This document shows, one piece after another, positions 16,501 to 25,213 of a stretch of DNA of 25,910 nt; within the stretch, counting starts at the first letter, position 1; every line of letters begins with the position of its first letter. Source of the stretch: a virus; the IMG/VR virus record IMGVR_UViG_3300001589_000147, positions 5 to 25,914 of that record, one strand, 5' to 3'. The translations under genes and the position numbers were made by a program. Below the pieces are notes generated by a model, which did no database searches, had not been told where the DNA came from, and was given only the letters and a program-made list of their open reading frames with translations.

Positions 16501-18831
16501 GTTCTCGGGATCCTGTGTAATATAAGTGCTATACTTCTCTGGTTTGATGTATAATTTTCCAGTAAGATATCTTGTATCTCTTTGTCCATCATCAAACAAG
16601 AAGTCTCCCGGTTCCGCAGAATCCATTTCTGTTATTTGATATGCATCAAACTTACTTAGAGGGACATAAAACACAGGGGCGTCAAACGTACCTTCATTTA
16701 CAAGTTCCGAGGTAGTAAACCTTTGACTTTCTTTAGTAAGTGTTTTACTTCTAATAGTAGGTGAAGTGATGATAGAATTTGAAGAACCTTGATCTTGCGC
16801 CACAATAGGAGCAACTAGAACATATTCATTTCCGGGAGAAGAATCTGGTATTGTTATAGTCAGAGTTTTCCCATCAGCAGATCGTTGATAGACGGGGGCA
16901 TCATCTGAATTATTTTGGAAGTAATTATCTACAAGTTGTAGTACCCCAGTTGTCCCGTCGTCAGTAATGGGTCGTGCAAATAAAATGTAATCACTAGTGT
17001 TTGTGATGAGTTCAGTGCCAGATTCACTAAAGAACTGATGAACACCCTCTGGGTCTGTTGCAACACTGAGATTCCAAGTTGCAACACCATTGTCGTCAAC
17101 TGTGATTGTGTTTGATCTATTATAGACGTATCTAAGTTGATTAATTGACTTAACAGTTTTTCCCTGTGGAACTTCAAATACTAGACCGGACTCTGGAATA
17201 TCAAATAACGTCTGACTATCTTTAGAGTTTGGAACAGAAATCAACCTGATAGCCGGGAACCCAGTTCCTAGATTTTCAGGTGCAGTATTGAGATTACTCG
17301 GTGGCGTCATATAATACGCACTAGAAAAGTCACCATCACCAATAAACGAATCGATATAAAATCTATGAATGTAGTTTTGATCTACTTCTCCACTTTGGTG
17401 ATTAGATATTTCATTTCTAACGGCGTTTATGACAGAAGAATTGTTTTCTTTTTCTAAGTTATGTACCGTTGCATTACCGATTCTTTCTCCGGTTTGCTTC
17501 CAAAGACTGACGGTAACTGCACCTGTTATTACATCATAACCATTCGTAGGAGCAATTAAGTTGTTAAAGAATTCTCTATTACCTGTAAAGTCATCACCAA
17601 CACCGTCTGGTGTCGGTGCATTTCCGTCACCGTCAACTTCAACTCCAACGAAAAAGTTTCCGACCTTTGCGCCGGGAATCTTAGTTAGACTAGAACTATC
17701 GGTTGTTCTTGATTTATTAATGTTAATAAACTGTGGCGATTGTGTTTCGTACTCATAGCCATACAGATATGCTTTTCCCGGTTGAAGAGCAGAAACTAAT
17801 TTAGTAGAATCTCCACCCCGATCAGATGTATAAACACCTCGGTTTGTTCCATCATTTAAGTGTTCTCGTAAATCAATCTCAAATGGTTTTACTGTGTAGG
17901 ATCCAGATTCATCGAATGTTCTTCTTGCTAGTGTCTTTTCTAACTCTGCATAGTCTGTGTATAGAGTCTTAAAAATTACACTACCTTCATCGAATCTGAC
18001 TAGTTCTATGAAGTTCTTTGTGGTTGAAATATTATTCACAAAACCAAGATTCAAATCAATCTTATATCGATCGCCACCCGGAGCGTTATAGTTGTAGGAT
18101 CCAGAAGCAGGATCTCGCAGAGTCGCATCATCTCCCTCTGTTACAGCACTTCTTCGGACACTAAAACCTACGCTTCCACTTGGTTGATTAAAGAATCTAA
18201 CTCCATCACCAGTGAATCCATAAATCGAAGTTGACTGTTTGTCTGTTTTTACAAAGAAACCATCGGTGTAGAAAATACCGGGACTTGTTGTTACTACTTT
18301 AGATCTTCCCTGAACACCATTAACAATAGTTGCGTCGGTGACGGTTTCAGATACCTCTGCAATTTCTCCTGCTCCCGTTCCGCCTACGATTGTTGATCCA
18401 AAAGTTCCTCCGGGTTGAAAAGTATTTCCCTGTAGGAAGTTTACATACAGCAAATCGTAGTTGTCTACAGTGGATGTGGGTGTTTTTTCAAGATGAACCA
18501 CCCTTGCACTAACATTCTCTGTTGTTCCACCGTCAGTTTTAACCTGACTAATATCGTACCCACCAAGTAAATCTAAATCAGAACCTTTAACTATCCTGAC
18601 ATAAGAACAGTTTTGAACTGATTGATCACCACCGAGAATCTTTGCCCCATCTTCGAAGATATGGTCACCCATCCTAGAAACTTGGTTCTGGAGGATGCTT
18701 TGAAGTTGAGTAAGTTCTCTTGCTTGAACTGCATAACCCGGCCTAAAGAGGACTCTAAGAAACTTCTTGTCTTCGTCGTAGTCGTCATAGTAAGGATCTA
18801 TGTTCAGTAATGTCGGGTCATATGATGCCAT
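13591..18831 (-). CDS. DUF4815-type giant virion protein (baseplate/tail periphery)
   Basis: At 1746 aa this is the largest gene here. The N-terminus, 'LLNIDPYYDDYDEDKKFLRV' then 'LFRPGYAVQARELTQLQSIL' and 'RMGDHIFEDGAKILGG', is the mark of the DUF4815 proteins of marine T4-like phages. It stands where T4 has gp9-gp11, so a baseplate-periphery or fibre-docking role is likely, but this is inference. Around residues 950-985 'RVDDLELYTKLSLIENEIEA' looks like a short coiled coil. The remainder is predicted beta-rich with no enzyme motifs. The start is ATG 18831 behind AAGGTGG, which overlaps the gp8 TAA stop. The end overlaps the next gene as ATGA. Confidence 0.85.
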   Translation of the reverse strand: MASYDPTLLNIDPYYDDYDEDKKFLRVLFRPGYAVQARELTQLQSILQNQVSRMGDHIFEDGAKILGGDQSVQNCSYVRIVKGSDLDLLGGYDISQVKTDGGTTENVSARVVHLEKTPTSTVDNYDLLYVNFLQGNTFQPGGTFGSTIVGGTGAGEIAEVSETVTDATIVNGVQGRSKVVTTSPGIFYTDGFFVKTDKQSTSIYGFTGDGVRFFNQPSGSVGFSVRRSAVTEGDDATLRDPASGSYNYNAPGGDRYKIDLNLGFVNNISTTKNFIELVRFDEGSVIFKTLYTDYAELEKTLARRTFDESGSYTVKPFEIDLREHLNDGTNRGVYTSDRGGDSTKLVSALQPGKAYLYGYEYETQSPQFININKSRTTDSSSLTKIPGAKVGNFFVGVEVDGDGNAPTPDGVGDDFTGNREFFNNLIAPTNGYDVITGAVTVSLWKQTGERIGNATVHNLEKENNSSVINAVRNEISNHQSGEVDQNYIHRFYIDSFIGDGDFSSAYYMTPPSNLNTAPENLGTGFPAIRLISVPNSKDSQTLFDIPESGLVFEVPQGKTVKSINQLRYVYNRSNTITVDDNGVATWNLSVATDPEGVHQFFSESGTELITNTSDYILFARPITDDGTTGVLQLVDNYFQNNSDDAPVYQRSADGKTLTITIPDSSPGNEYVLVAPIVAQDQGSSNSIITSPTIRSKTLTKESQRFTTSELVNEGTFDAPVFYVPLSKFDAYQITEMDSAEPGDFLFDDGQRDTRYLTGKLYIKPEKYSTYITQDPENQSSILNEPFGITYDYFQHSGSIGPFTVESYAGITYDNIPLFASPSLGKTTSLASCIDFRHSGPIGDEISGHVIPTDNIISIEESHTYYQSRIDKIVARQSFGDDINFDVIEGVPDLKPVAPADRPDSMTLYTIALPPYTHNASDVAVKYIENNRYTMADIGRVEKRVDDLELYTKLSLIENEIEAMDIEKSNSSEIGSKVGIVVDTFAGHGLGDVSNSNYACSVDYENSILRPPFNETSHTLDTSSLILGDNLQISSDGLVHSKITGTQPLISQTLSNGFVSVNPFDLINWIGRLELDPPSDQWFSTSVRPVVKINDLGSNDNWKVNNFNDNRGFGTQWNEWSSIWSGVESIDDNLVNVVGERFLEQARIQNSDIFIASRIEKNVSSVSNIASTIEQRKSRLNIRLGNVPDTLKKKVNDKIIDVSVVPFIRSQTITIKAENLKPNTKVVPFFDGDDVSQFCTPNEGSLGGDITTDSFGKITNLKFSIPPKKYLTGEKVFRLTDSSTNTAADAETSAEGIYYAQGVQNTTDTTFSATRPIVLRRQTVTSEKIVRDVYTREDSLNLSLETQWVDPLSQIFTVSSNIHSNGTFLDHVNLYFASKSETLPVTIQIRPTVSGYPSASSIIPFSEVTVYPSEVNANTDIPTATKFQFSSPVYLQPGNYSLSVISNTDDYKLYTGNIGLEDSLTGNVITRDPQMGSVFLPQNTNVAEEETATIFMCEINRCLFTAAPGNLQINLTDPGVSTDVNLVKILSNELILPTTSIVHKLTFGTSQTTFQLPQNENYQFSPSQLISSNPSEQEKTTHVVEFTNPSSTTISAVLDTKNLSVITVENVINNSGAGDPNYQSPAVDNAAARYLTRCIKLQEVGDDLRVFLDINKPTGTSIEVYCRTLPPSTYQEIEESDFYRLQELTPVQETENPFEFTETSFKVGDNAQDKIGQYTTLQVKVLMFSDNTSNVPQIKDLRVVAMI

Positions 18832-18844
18832 TTATTTGTCCACC

Positions 18845-21193
18845 TTAGAAACCAAGAATAATCTTGAAGTTTTCTTGTTGTTCGATGTTACGATCTATTC
18901 GTCTTATATTCTCTATGTATAATACATCACCAGATGATAGTTTCAATTCTGGTTCAGACACAGATGTAATCCACTTATTTTCTGGTAGATTTGGTGAACC
19001 ACCAGACACACCAAATCCATCAGTTCCTGCTCCGCCTCTGAAGGTTCCGATTACATTTGTAAGTAGCAATTCTCCTGTCCCTCCGGACTCGTACTTCCAT
19101 TCAACCACACTTCCCTTGGCGTAATTGGAATTTACCTTTGATCCTTGCTCAATTACATCATCAGCAGAGAACATTCCTTCTGTCAACTTATATCCGGTTG
19201 GAGAAGTTGAGTCTACCCTACCTTCAACAACTACATTTGTTGTAGTTCTGTATACCTTGTTTAAAACTTTTGATGATGTTACGTCATCTACTGAAACTAT
19301 CCGTGCTATGTCTTGTTCTCCTGCGATCATTTGAGGTGTAATCACGCCGTTAGTCGCTCCCTCAACAAAGGTTTTGATTAACTCACCACCCTTTGCTTCT
19401 ACTCGCACTACGTTTGGATAGAAAGCAGAACTACTGATACCACGAACTTCTGATGCTAAAGTAGAACCAGAGAACGATCCAACTACAGGATCTACCAATA
19501 ATTCGTTACGATCTGGGTTCCATGCTTTTACCAAACCTTCTGCCGTTCCGGTTCCAATTCCAGTATACTGTGATACCTTTTCATCTACCTCGAACGAACC
19601 GAGTTGACCCAAAGTGGCACCAAAAATAATTCGTTTTGTGTCGTCATTGAGTTCTTGAGTTTTGAATGTACCCTGTACATCTTCAAGAATCAATTCAACG
19701 TACTCACTATTTCTACCAGTAAAAGACTGGATTTTAGCGGCGGCCTTACTTTCACTACCTATGATAAATTTACCATCTAAGAAAGTACCACTTGTATTAG
19801 TAAAATCATAATTAGCAGCCAGATACTCTGGTTTTCTAATTACCATTTTATTTGCCTGCTTTAGTTCTTTTCCTGCAACTTTATTTGTGCCATCGTTCAG
19901 TAATGGATTTTTTACAATCCCGAATTGTCTAAAATCATTTTTAGTCGAGATCTCATTATTCTCATCTCTGCTAATTTTCATGTTGATCATAGTTCTTGAT
20001 GCTTCAAGATCTTCAACTATGTTCGCTGCGTGACCTTTCTTTGGACCAATTATAGGTCTCCAGTTATCGGCAGTCCCGGATGATGGTGTAGTCAATATAT
20101 CTACGGTGGCAACACTATAGTCTTTGCCTTTAGTAATTGTAACCAGATCACTAACTTTATTTGAAGAATTTAATTTGGTTCTAACAGTACAATCTGTTCC
20201 GTCACCAGTTATAACCGCATGTGGGATTATGATATACGATGAGGGTTTCTTAGTAGAATCTAAATTACCCAATGTTTCATCTGAGTGCAATTGAAAATCA
20301 AAAGGTTGATCTACAACGATATACGGATCACCATCAAATCTTGCGTCATTATCCCCATCGAAATACACATAATTTGATATTCTTCGATATTGTCCAACTT
20401 CTGGTCCTCGTCCATCTACAATGTAAACTGCATACCCAGCATAGTATGAACTGATTTCATTCGGTGCCAAATTTTTATCAAGGTAAACACGATTTAAATC
20501 TCCCGTGTTTCCATGACGCACGTTTTGCCTGACTCCCTCAGCGAACCCTGCTGAGTATACTGCGGAACCTTTAACGTCTCTATCGAACTCCTCGATAGAT
20601 CCTGCAACGGCCTTTTCTTGTGCTTGGTATTGATGAATACTGTTTGTATTTGTTATATCAGTAACAAGACGAACAGGCATATAATCATCAGTCATGAATG
20701 GTCTAATATCTTCTGTGACTTTACCCAAAAACTTCCACTTATATTGATCACTACCAACTGTGACAACATCGGTTCCAGTAAACTCTGGTTTTACTGTTGA
20801 TGCTCCGCCATCATTATTATCAATGACTTTATATACTCTAGAATCATCAACCAATGCATAAAAATTATTAGCAGTCAATCCACTAGATGGGTTTTCGAAT
20901 AACGACAGAGTATCATCATATTCAGAGTAGAAAGAACCAGAAACCCAGTTGTTTCTTGGTACGACATGGATAGCATCATTTTTATCAATACGCTTTGCTG
21001 CTATTGCATTTCTAAATGCATCGTTCTGAACATCTATAGAACCTGTTACGCCAGGTGCTGCGGATTCATTTGGCCATTCGTCTACATTACCTATAAACAA
21101 GTAATATTGATCTTCGTTTGACTTATCAAAGTCATTAATCAAAGAAGTCGCAAAATGACGGCCGAATGGTTTTTGGAAGTTTTGTGTACTCAT
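18845..21193 (-). CDS. 8: gp8-like baseplate wedge protein, enlarged
   Basis: This 782-aa protein is over twice the length of T4 gp8 (334 aa). Both ends match gp8. Near the N-terminus are 'YYLFIGNVDEWPNES' and 'HVVPRNNWVSGSFYSEYD' (T4: an FG.SEPW and an IPRRDWG segment), then 'YKWKFLGKVTEDIRPFMTDD' (T4: YVWEYLFEIPPD...). The C-terminus 'GDVLYIENIRRIDRNIEQQE' followed by a short hydrophobic strand parallels T4 'GEMIYMENRPPI...'. The extra mass lies between and holds three copies of a roughly 50-residue beta module (19035-19810). The frame is open to ATG 21226, but I chose ATG 21193: it has GGAG upstream, follows the previous stop by one base, and the longer start has no ribosome site. Confidence 0.87.
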   Translation of the reverse strand: MSTQNFQKPFGRHFATSLINDFDKSNEDQYYLFIGNVDEWPNESAAPGVTGSIDVQNDAFRNAIAAKRIDKNDAIHVVPRNNWVSGSFYSEYDDTLSLFENPSSGLTANNFYALVDDSRVYKVIDNNDGGASTVKPEFTGTDVVTVGSDQYKWKFLGKVTEDIRPFMTDDYMPVRLVTDITNTNSIHQYQAQEKAVAGSIEEFDRDVKGSAVYSAGFAEGVRQNVRHGNTGDLNRVYLDKNLAPNEISSYYAGYAVYIVDGRGPEVGQYRRISNYVYFDGDNDARFDGDPYIVVDQPFDFQLHSDETLGNLDSTKKPSSYIIIPHAVITGDGTDCTVRTKLNSSNKVSDLVTITKGKDYSVATVDILTTPSSGTADNWRPIIGPKKGHAANIVEDLEASRTMINMKISRDENNEISTKNDFRQFGIVKNPLLNDGTNKVAGKELKQANKMVIRKPEYLAANYDFTNTSGTFLDGKFIIGSESKAAAKIQSFTGRNSEYVELILEDVQGTFKTQELNDDTKRIIFGATLGQLGSFEVDEKVSQYTGIGTGTAEGLVKAWNPDRNELLVDPVVGSFSGSTLASEVRGISSSAFYPNVVRVEAKGGELIKTFVEGATNGVITPQMIAGEQDIARIVSVDDVTSSKVLNKVYRTTTNVVVEGRVDSTSPTGYKLTEGMFSADDVIEQGSKVNSNYAKGSVVEWKYESGGTGELLLTNVIGTFRGGAGTDGFGVSGGSPNLPENKWITSVSEPELKLSSGDVLYIENIRRIDRNIEQQENFKIILGF
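19035..19810 (-). repeat. Three degenerate ~50-residue beta modules inside gp8
   Basis: Three segments share the pattern F-x4-I/V-x-Q/G, then A-x-G/I-x-V, a W or F, E-L-L/I-L, x-x-V-x-G-(T/S)-F. Copies run roughly 19810-19650 (ends 'LILEDVQGTF'), 19600-19450 (ends 'LLVDPVVGSF') and 19180-19035 (ends 'LLLTNVIGTF'). They were seen by eye at protein level. DNA identity between copies is low, so the duplication is old. Confidence 0.6.
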
Positions 21194-21194
21194 A

Positions 21195-23045
21195 CTAGTA
21201 TATATCTCCGCCGGTTGGTCCAACATTATTCACATCTAGGGTGAAAAAGTTTCTGAGAGTTATGCCGTCAAATGAAATTCCGTTAGGTATTGTTGTTACA
21301 CCACGAACAGCAGGGTGGAAGTAGATTGAAAAATATGTTACTCCAAGATTTTTTGCAGCAGTATATCCACCATCAAATGTTGCACCACTACCACCAAGAG
21401 GTCTTCCTAACGGATCATGACTTGTGATACCACCTTCTGGGACTGTTACAAAGGTAATACCTTGAGTGCCGGGATTAAAAACAGATCCATCTGGTCCAGT
21501 TGCTGCGAAAGGATTATACCCAAACGGATATAAATCCCCGGTTGCACCTACGAAGGTCCCCCCGACATTCCCAGTTCGACCGTTATTTCTTAGATTTAGC
21601 GTTGTTCCGGGAGCATATGGAGTGTAATGTCCAATGATAGGAAGTTCTTGAATCTTGCTTATGTTAAGGTCTTGAGAATTGTCTCTTGCCAAAACTCTAG
21701 TTAGTGCTATTTCACCAAATACTTTCATCCCTGCTGGGTGAATTATTTTCTTTATTGTATCTTCGAATTTACTAAGAGTAACTTCAGATCGTAAAACATA
21801 AGAATGAATTTGGTAGTAGTGATTATCTTGTACGACTTTATTAGAACTAATTTTACCCATGTTTCCATCATAATATCCCGGTTTACGATTTACTGCTTTG
21901 GGTATCAAAAGACCATATGCACTTCCATCACCTGTTTGACTTCGGACCGTAAACGGAACGGATTCGTTATAAAAAATTCCGCCGTCTGTAATATGAACAT
22001 CTAAAATCTCGCCCTGTAAACCAACTTGAGATACATATCCCACAGCACCTGCGCCTGGAACACCGTATATTTCGCCGATAGGAATTGATGGATCTTGTTC
22101 GTAAATACCAAATGAGCAACATGGCGCACATCCAAAATCAATTTGTGGATACACAAGAACATCATCGCTTCCTGTCCTATAACGATTTAATATAATCGGA
22201 TCGCCTATCTGATAATTAAATCCCGAACTAATAATTCGAACCTCTGATAATATACCATAAACATTTTCATAAACATCTCCGGTTGTTCCTCCTACATCAA
22301 AGAATGCAGGTTGTCCCGAAGCAAATTTTCCATTGATTTCTTTCAAAGAAAATTCAGCAACATCAGCACCACGAACACTGTATTGTATTACAGAATCCAC
22401 TGTTGCAAATGCCGTGATTTTTTTACTATATGGATCTCTTTGCTTAATTTTTCCATAAACATAGTCAAAAAGATCGTCCCCAGCAAATGCTGTTGTTTTT
22501 ATAATATCTGGAGAGTTCCATCTACCATCAGATAAACGAAGCATGTCCGTCTCTGGATAATAGAACTCTAATACACTATTATAAATTATACGGAATAAGA
22601 ACTCAAAGGCCTTTTCTGTTCCTTTGAGTTTATAAAACTCTTTTATGTTTTTAATTACTGACTGGACATTTAGAGGAGTCGTGCCGTTATTTGTAGTTGC
22701 TAATTCAGTTGGAAAATTTAAAAGGTAAGTTTTTCTAAACTCATCAACAAAAGAATTTATAGTGGTATCGATATCCGACACTGAGGTGAGTCTACTAATT
22801 GCACCAACTGAATTTTCATTTTGTTCTACCCATTCATAATACGCTTCGATAAATGAAAGAAACATTGGGTAGTCAGATCGGACAAAATCAGGAACCTGTG
22901 ATTCTATGAAGGGAGATATACGGAAAAGAACCGACTCTTGTTCTGGAGTCAGTTCAGCAAGAACCTGCGAGATATCCGATGGTTGGAGATCAACGAAGGA
23001 CTTTAACTGGAATAATAGGGGTAAACTATTATATGGGTTTGACAT
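21195..23045 (-). CDS. Baseplate wedge-region structural protein at the gp7 position
   Basis: The 616-aa protein lies between gp6 and gp8, where T4 encodes gp7 (1032 aa). I see no convincing direct T4 gp7 motif, so the equivalence is positional. The N-terminal 190 residues look helical: 'DFVRSDYPMFLSFIEAYYEW' (about 54-73), an 'INSFVDEFRKTYLLNFPTEL' helix, and 'IKEFYKLKGTEKAFEFLFRI' (about 134-153). This layout is familiar from marine T4-like virion proteins. The rest is beta-rich and Gly-rich, with a compact cysteine cluster, CAPCC, near residue 306, and several TGD/TGP turns. Its start overlaps the gp6 stop by one base behind a very strong ribosome site. The TAG stop leaves one base before the gp8 start. 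A wedge role is inferred from context. Confidence 0.75.
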   Translation of the reverse strand: MSNPYNSLPLLFQLKSFVDLQPSDISQVLAELTPEQESVLFRISPFIESQVPDFVRSDYPMFLSFIEAYYEWVEQNENSVGAISRLTSVSDIDTTINSFVDEFRKTYLLNFPTELATTNNGTTPLNVQSVIKNIKEFYKLKGTEKAFEFLFRIIYNSVLEFYYPETDMLRLSDGRWNSPDIIKTTAFAGDDLFDYVYGKIKQRDPYSKKITAFATVDSVIQYSVRGADVAEFSLKEINGKFASGQPAFFDVGGTTGDVYENVYGILSEVRIISSGFNYQIGDPIILNRYRTGSDDVLVYPQIDFGCAPCCSFGIYEQDPSIPIGEIYGVPGAGAVGYVSQVGLQGEILDVHITDGGIFYNESVPFTVRSQTGDGSAYGLLIPKAVNRKPGYYDGNMGKISSNKVVQDNHYYQIHSYVLRSEVTLSKFEDTIKKIIHPAGMKVFGEIALTRVLARDNSQDLNISKIQELPIIGHYTPYAPGTTLNLRNNGRTGNVGGTFVGATGDLYPFGYNPFAATGPDGSVFNPGTQGITFVTVPEGGITSHDPLGRPLGGSGATFDGGYTAAKNLGVTYFSIYFHPAVRGVTTIPNGISFDGITLRNFFTLDVNNVGPTGGDIY

Positions 23046-25213
23046 TAATACCCTCCGCCTCCTGAGAATGATCCGCCGTCACTACCACCACCATCACTAC
23101 CACCACCATCAGAATCACCGCCTGCACCACCCGGTGGTGATGGTGGAATACTCGTACCTTCTTCGTCTGGAGGAATGATGGGTGGATCTTGAACCGTGCC
23201 ATCTACGACACCAGTTCCACCCTGTCCACTGTCTGAATTCGAAACTGATCCATCACCACTGTAGAATGATGATGATTGTGATCTATCTATTATTGTGCTA
23301 TCTGCACCAGTTGGAACTTGATATCGATCCAATCCAATCGCAAGAGAAGTAGAGATATTATCATATCGTTCTTTTCTAAGTGCTTTAGTAGTTATTGAGA
23401 CTTTAATAGAATCGCTGTCTAATTCATCGTATGTTAATATTAAATTATTCGTTGCCAAAACATCTTGATCATCTGGAACTGCCGTGAACCGAATAACTTC
23501 GCTTCCATCATCGATAGATACAGGAACAAAGGAAGACGATAATGTTATCTTACCTTTCTTATAATTTACTGCACCAACATTTGAATTTAAAATTTTCTTG
23601 GTTCCCTTTTCAAAGTACAGTAAACGGATAAATCCACGACCATCATCTTCAGCAAAAGCGGTTTGCATTTTACCATTTAAATCTAGATGTTTAAAATTTG
23701 TAGATGTAATAACTGGCATATGACCATCATGTGGATGAAAGATCGGGTTCTTGAAATTTATTGTATACCCGGTAGATGCCCCTAACGTCGGATATAACCA
23801 TTTTTGTATTCTTATCGTTGTTTGATTTCCAAGAATAGAATCTTCTGTCTCGTCAATTTTCTCAAGTAATCTAGAAAACACCATGTCTTGCTCAAACTTT
23901 TCTAGGTTTGTATCAATGTATGACTTAATATTTGCTTCTGTTAGAATAGCAACCGCTTGTGGTGATAATAAAGTTTTGTTTGGATTGTATAAAACTTCTG
24001 TATCTAATAGTAGATAAAGATACTCTGGGTCGATAACCTCCGGAATTATACTGACAAGGTTCTTACTTTTAACTATGTCATTGATAATATTTCTCTTGGC
24101 ACTTTCATTTAGATACTTACCACTCTCTGGTTTTATAGAGATAAAAACTTTTCCATATTGAGGTGGAGATTCTTCCTCACCACCATACACATTAATTGTT
24201 TCAACGTCTGCGTATTCTTTTGCTACTAAAGTTTCATAATCGATGGCAGTTACTGCACGATCTTGTGCTTGGAATGTTCGAGGAGCAAAGTATTTGATGT
24301 TTTTAATATCTTCTGGATCAGAACCACCAGAAGAAAAGTCTATAGTTTCCACATATGCATTACCCGAAATCGAGAATGCCCTGTTTGCAGTAGACTCATT
24401 TTTGCCGATATTATTGGCATTACTTCCTGCACTAGAAACATATGTTAAAGTTATGACATTACCATCTGCTAATTCTTGTCCAACAATCCCATCCCCGAAA
24501 TATACTTCAAAGAAATTATCTTTTGATTCTTGCAAGAACCAAACTTTGTCTGTTGATTTATAATCTGTAAAGTTTGTTCCTTTAGACCAAGTATCGAAAA
24601 ATCCACTTCTATCTGAAGTTGAAGTTTGTACATTTATCACCAGATGTTCTGTATCTACATTTACATCTGGAATTCTAAACATTTTGTTTGACACTGATGA
24701 GTCATAAACAAAGGAAACAGTTCTTCTTAATCCTTCATAAATTGACACATTAGGAGCAATTCCGTTTCCTAAATTATCTTGGTTTGTATCTTCTTCAATT
24801 AGCACAGGGGTTTTATTAAAGAAAGTATAATTTGTTCCATCAGGACCCGTGGCGGTAAATGTTGTAAATGCAGGCAAATATGTGCCTGATTCATAAGTGG
24901 TGTTATACTTTACATTTATAGTAGAAAAGGCAGACTTTTTTGATGTTGGAGTATATCCAAGATGTTTTGATAGAGAAACAACAGAGTCTCTCATAACTGC
25001 ACTGTCTAAGAACATTTCATTCGCAACCATGTTTGCATAGAAACCCATGTAGTGAGTATTGTATGAAAGAACATCCAAAAGTATAGATAGACCAGATCCT
25101 TCGAAGTCATAGTCTTTGAAAACTTCTTGAGACTTCAGATAAGTCTTGAGAGATTCTTTGATATTCAGAAAGTCTAATTCTGTAAGTTCAAGATTTTTAT
25201 CGTTGGTTGCCAT
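23045..25213 (-). CDS. 6: gp6-like baseplate wedge subunit (baseplate J-like)
   Basis: The 722-aa protein is somewhat longer than T4 gp6 (660 aa). The N-terminal third carries the gp6 signature: 'YDFEGSGLSILLDVLSYNTH' followed by 'ANEMFLDSAVMRDSVVSLSK' (about residues 39-90). Around residues 308-362 is a baseplate-J-like segment, 'FQAQDRAVTAIDYETLVAKE', then a 'VYGGEE...GKVFISIKP' strand pair. In T4, gp6 dimers form the inner baseplate ring with gp25 and gp53. The last 60 or so residues are a low-complexity Gly/Ser/Asp/Pro tail ending in SGGGGY, which is unlike T4 gp6. The start is ATG 25213 with GGAGAG upstream, and it overlaps the gp25 stop by one base. The stop overlaps the next start in the same TAATG manner. 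Confidence 0.93.
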   Translation of the reverse strand: MATNDKNLELTELDFLNIKESLKTYLKSQEVFKDYDFEGSGLSILLDVLSYNTHYMGFYANMVANEMFLDSAVMRDSVVSLSKHLGYTPTSKKSAFSTINVKYNTTYESGTYLPAFTTFTATGPDGTNYTFFNKTPVLIEEDTNQDNLGNGIAPNVSIYEGLRRTVSFVYDSSVSNKMFRIPDVNVDTEHLVINVQTSTSDRSGFFDTWSKGTNFTDYKSTDKVWFLQESKDNFFEVYFGDGIVGQELADGNVITLTYVSSAGSNANNIGKNESTANRAFSISGNAYVETIDFSSGGSDPEDIKNIKYFAPRTFQAQDRAVTAIDYETLVAKEYADVETINVYGGEEESPPQYGKVFISIKPESGKYLNESAKRNIINDIVKSKNLVSIIPEVIDPEYLYLLLDTEVLYNPNKTLLSPQAVAILTEANIKSYIDTNLEKFEQDMVFSRLLEKIDETEDSILGNQTTIRIQKWLYPTLGASTGYTINFKNPIFHPHDGHMPVITSTNFKHLDLNGKMQTAFAEDDGRGFIRLLYFEKGTKKILNSNVGAVNYKKGKITLSSSFVPVSIDDGSEVIRFTAVPDDQDVLATNNLILTYDELDSDSIKVSITTKALRKERYDNISTSLAIGLDRYQVPTGADSTIIDRSQSSSFYSGDGSVSNSDSGQGGTGVVDGTVQDPPIIPPDEEGTSIPPSPPGGAGGDSDGGGSDGGGSDGGSFSGGGGY
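23050..23062 (-). promoter_or_regulatory. Strong Shine-Dalgarno inside the gp6 3' end, for the gp7-position gene
   Basis: The coding strand reads AGGAGGCGGAGGG, then TATTA and ATG at 23045. These bases are also the gp6 codons for the terminal glycines, so the Gly-rich tail doubles as the ribosome binding site of the next gene. It is the strongest purine-rich site in the window. Confidence 0.75.
23081..23110 (-). repeat. Perfect 15-bp tandem repeat (two units) in the gp6 Gly-rich tail
   Basis: On the coding strand the unit is GATGGTGGTGGTAGT, repeated exactly twice. It encodes two copies of Asp-Gly-Gly-Gly-Ser and is followed by a partial, diverged third copy (GAC GGC GGA TCA). The unit is in frame, so copy-number change would only lengthen or shorten the flexible tail. 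Confidence 0.9.

Noticed and set aside
21194-21226. Longer gp8 start at ATG 21226
   Set aside because: It has no ribosome site and overlaps the upstream gene. ATG 21193 has GGAG upstream and follows the stop directly.
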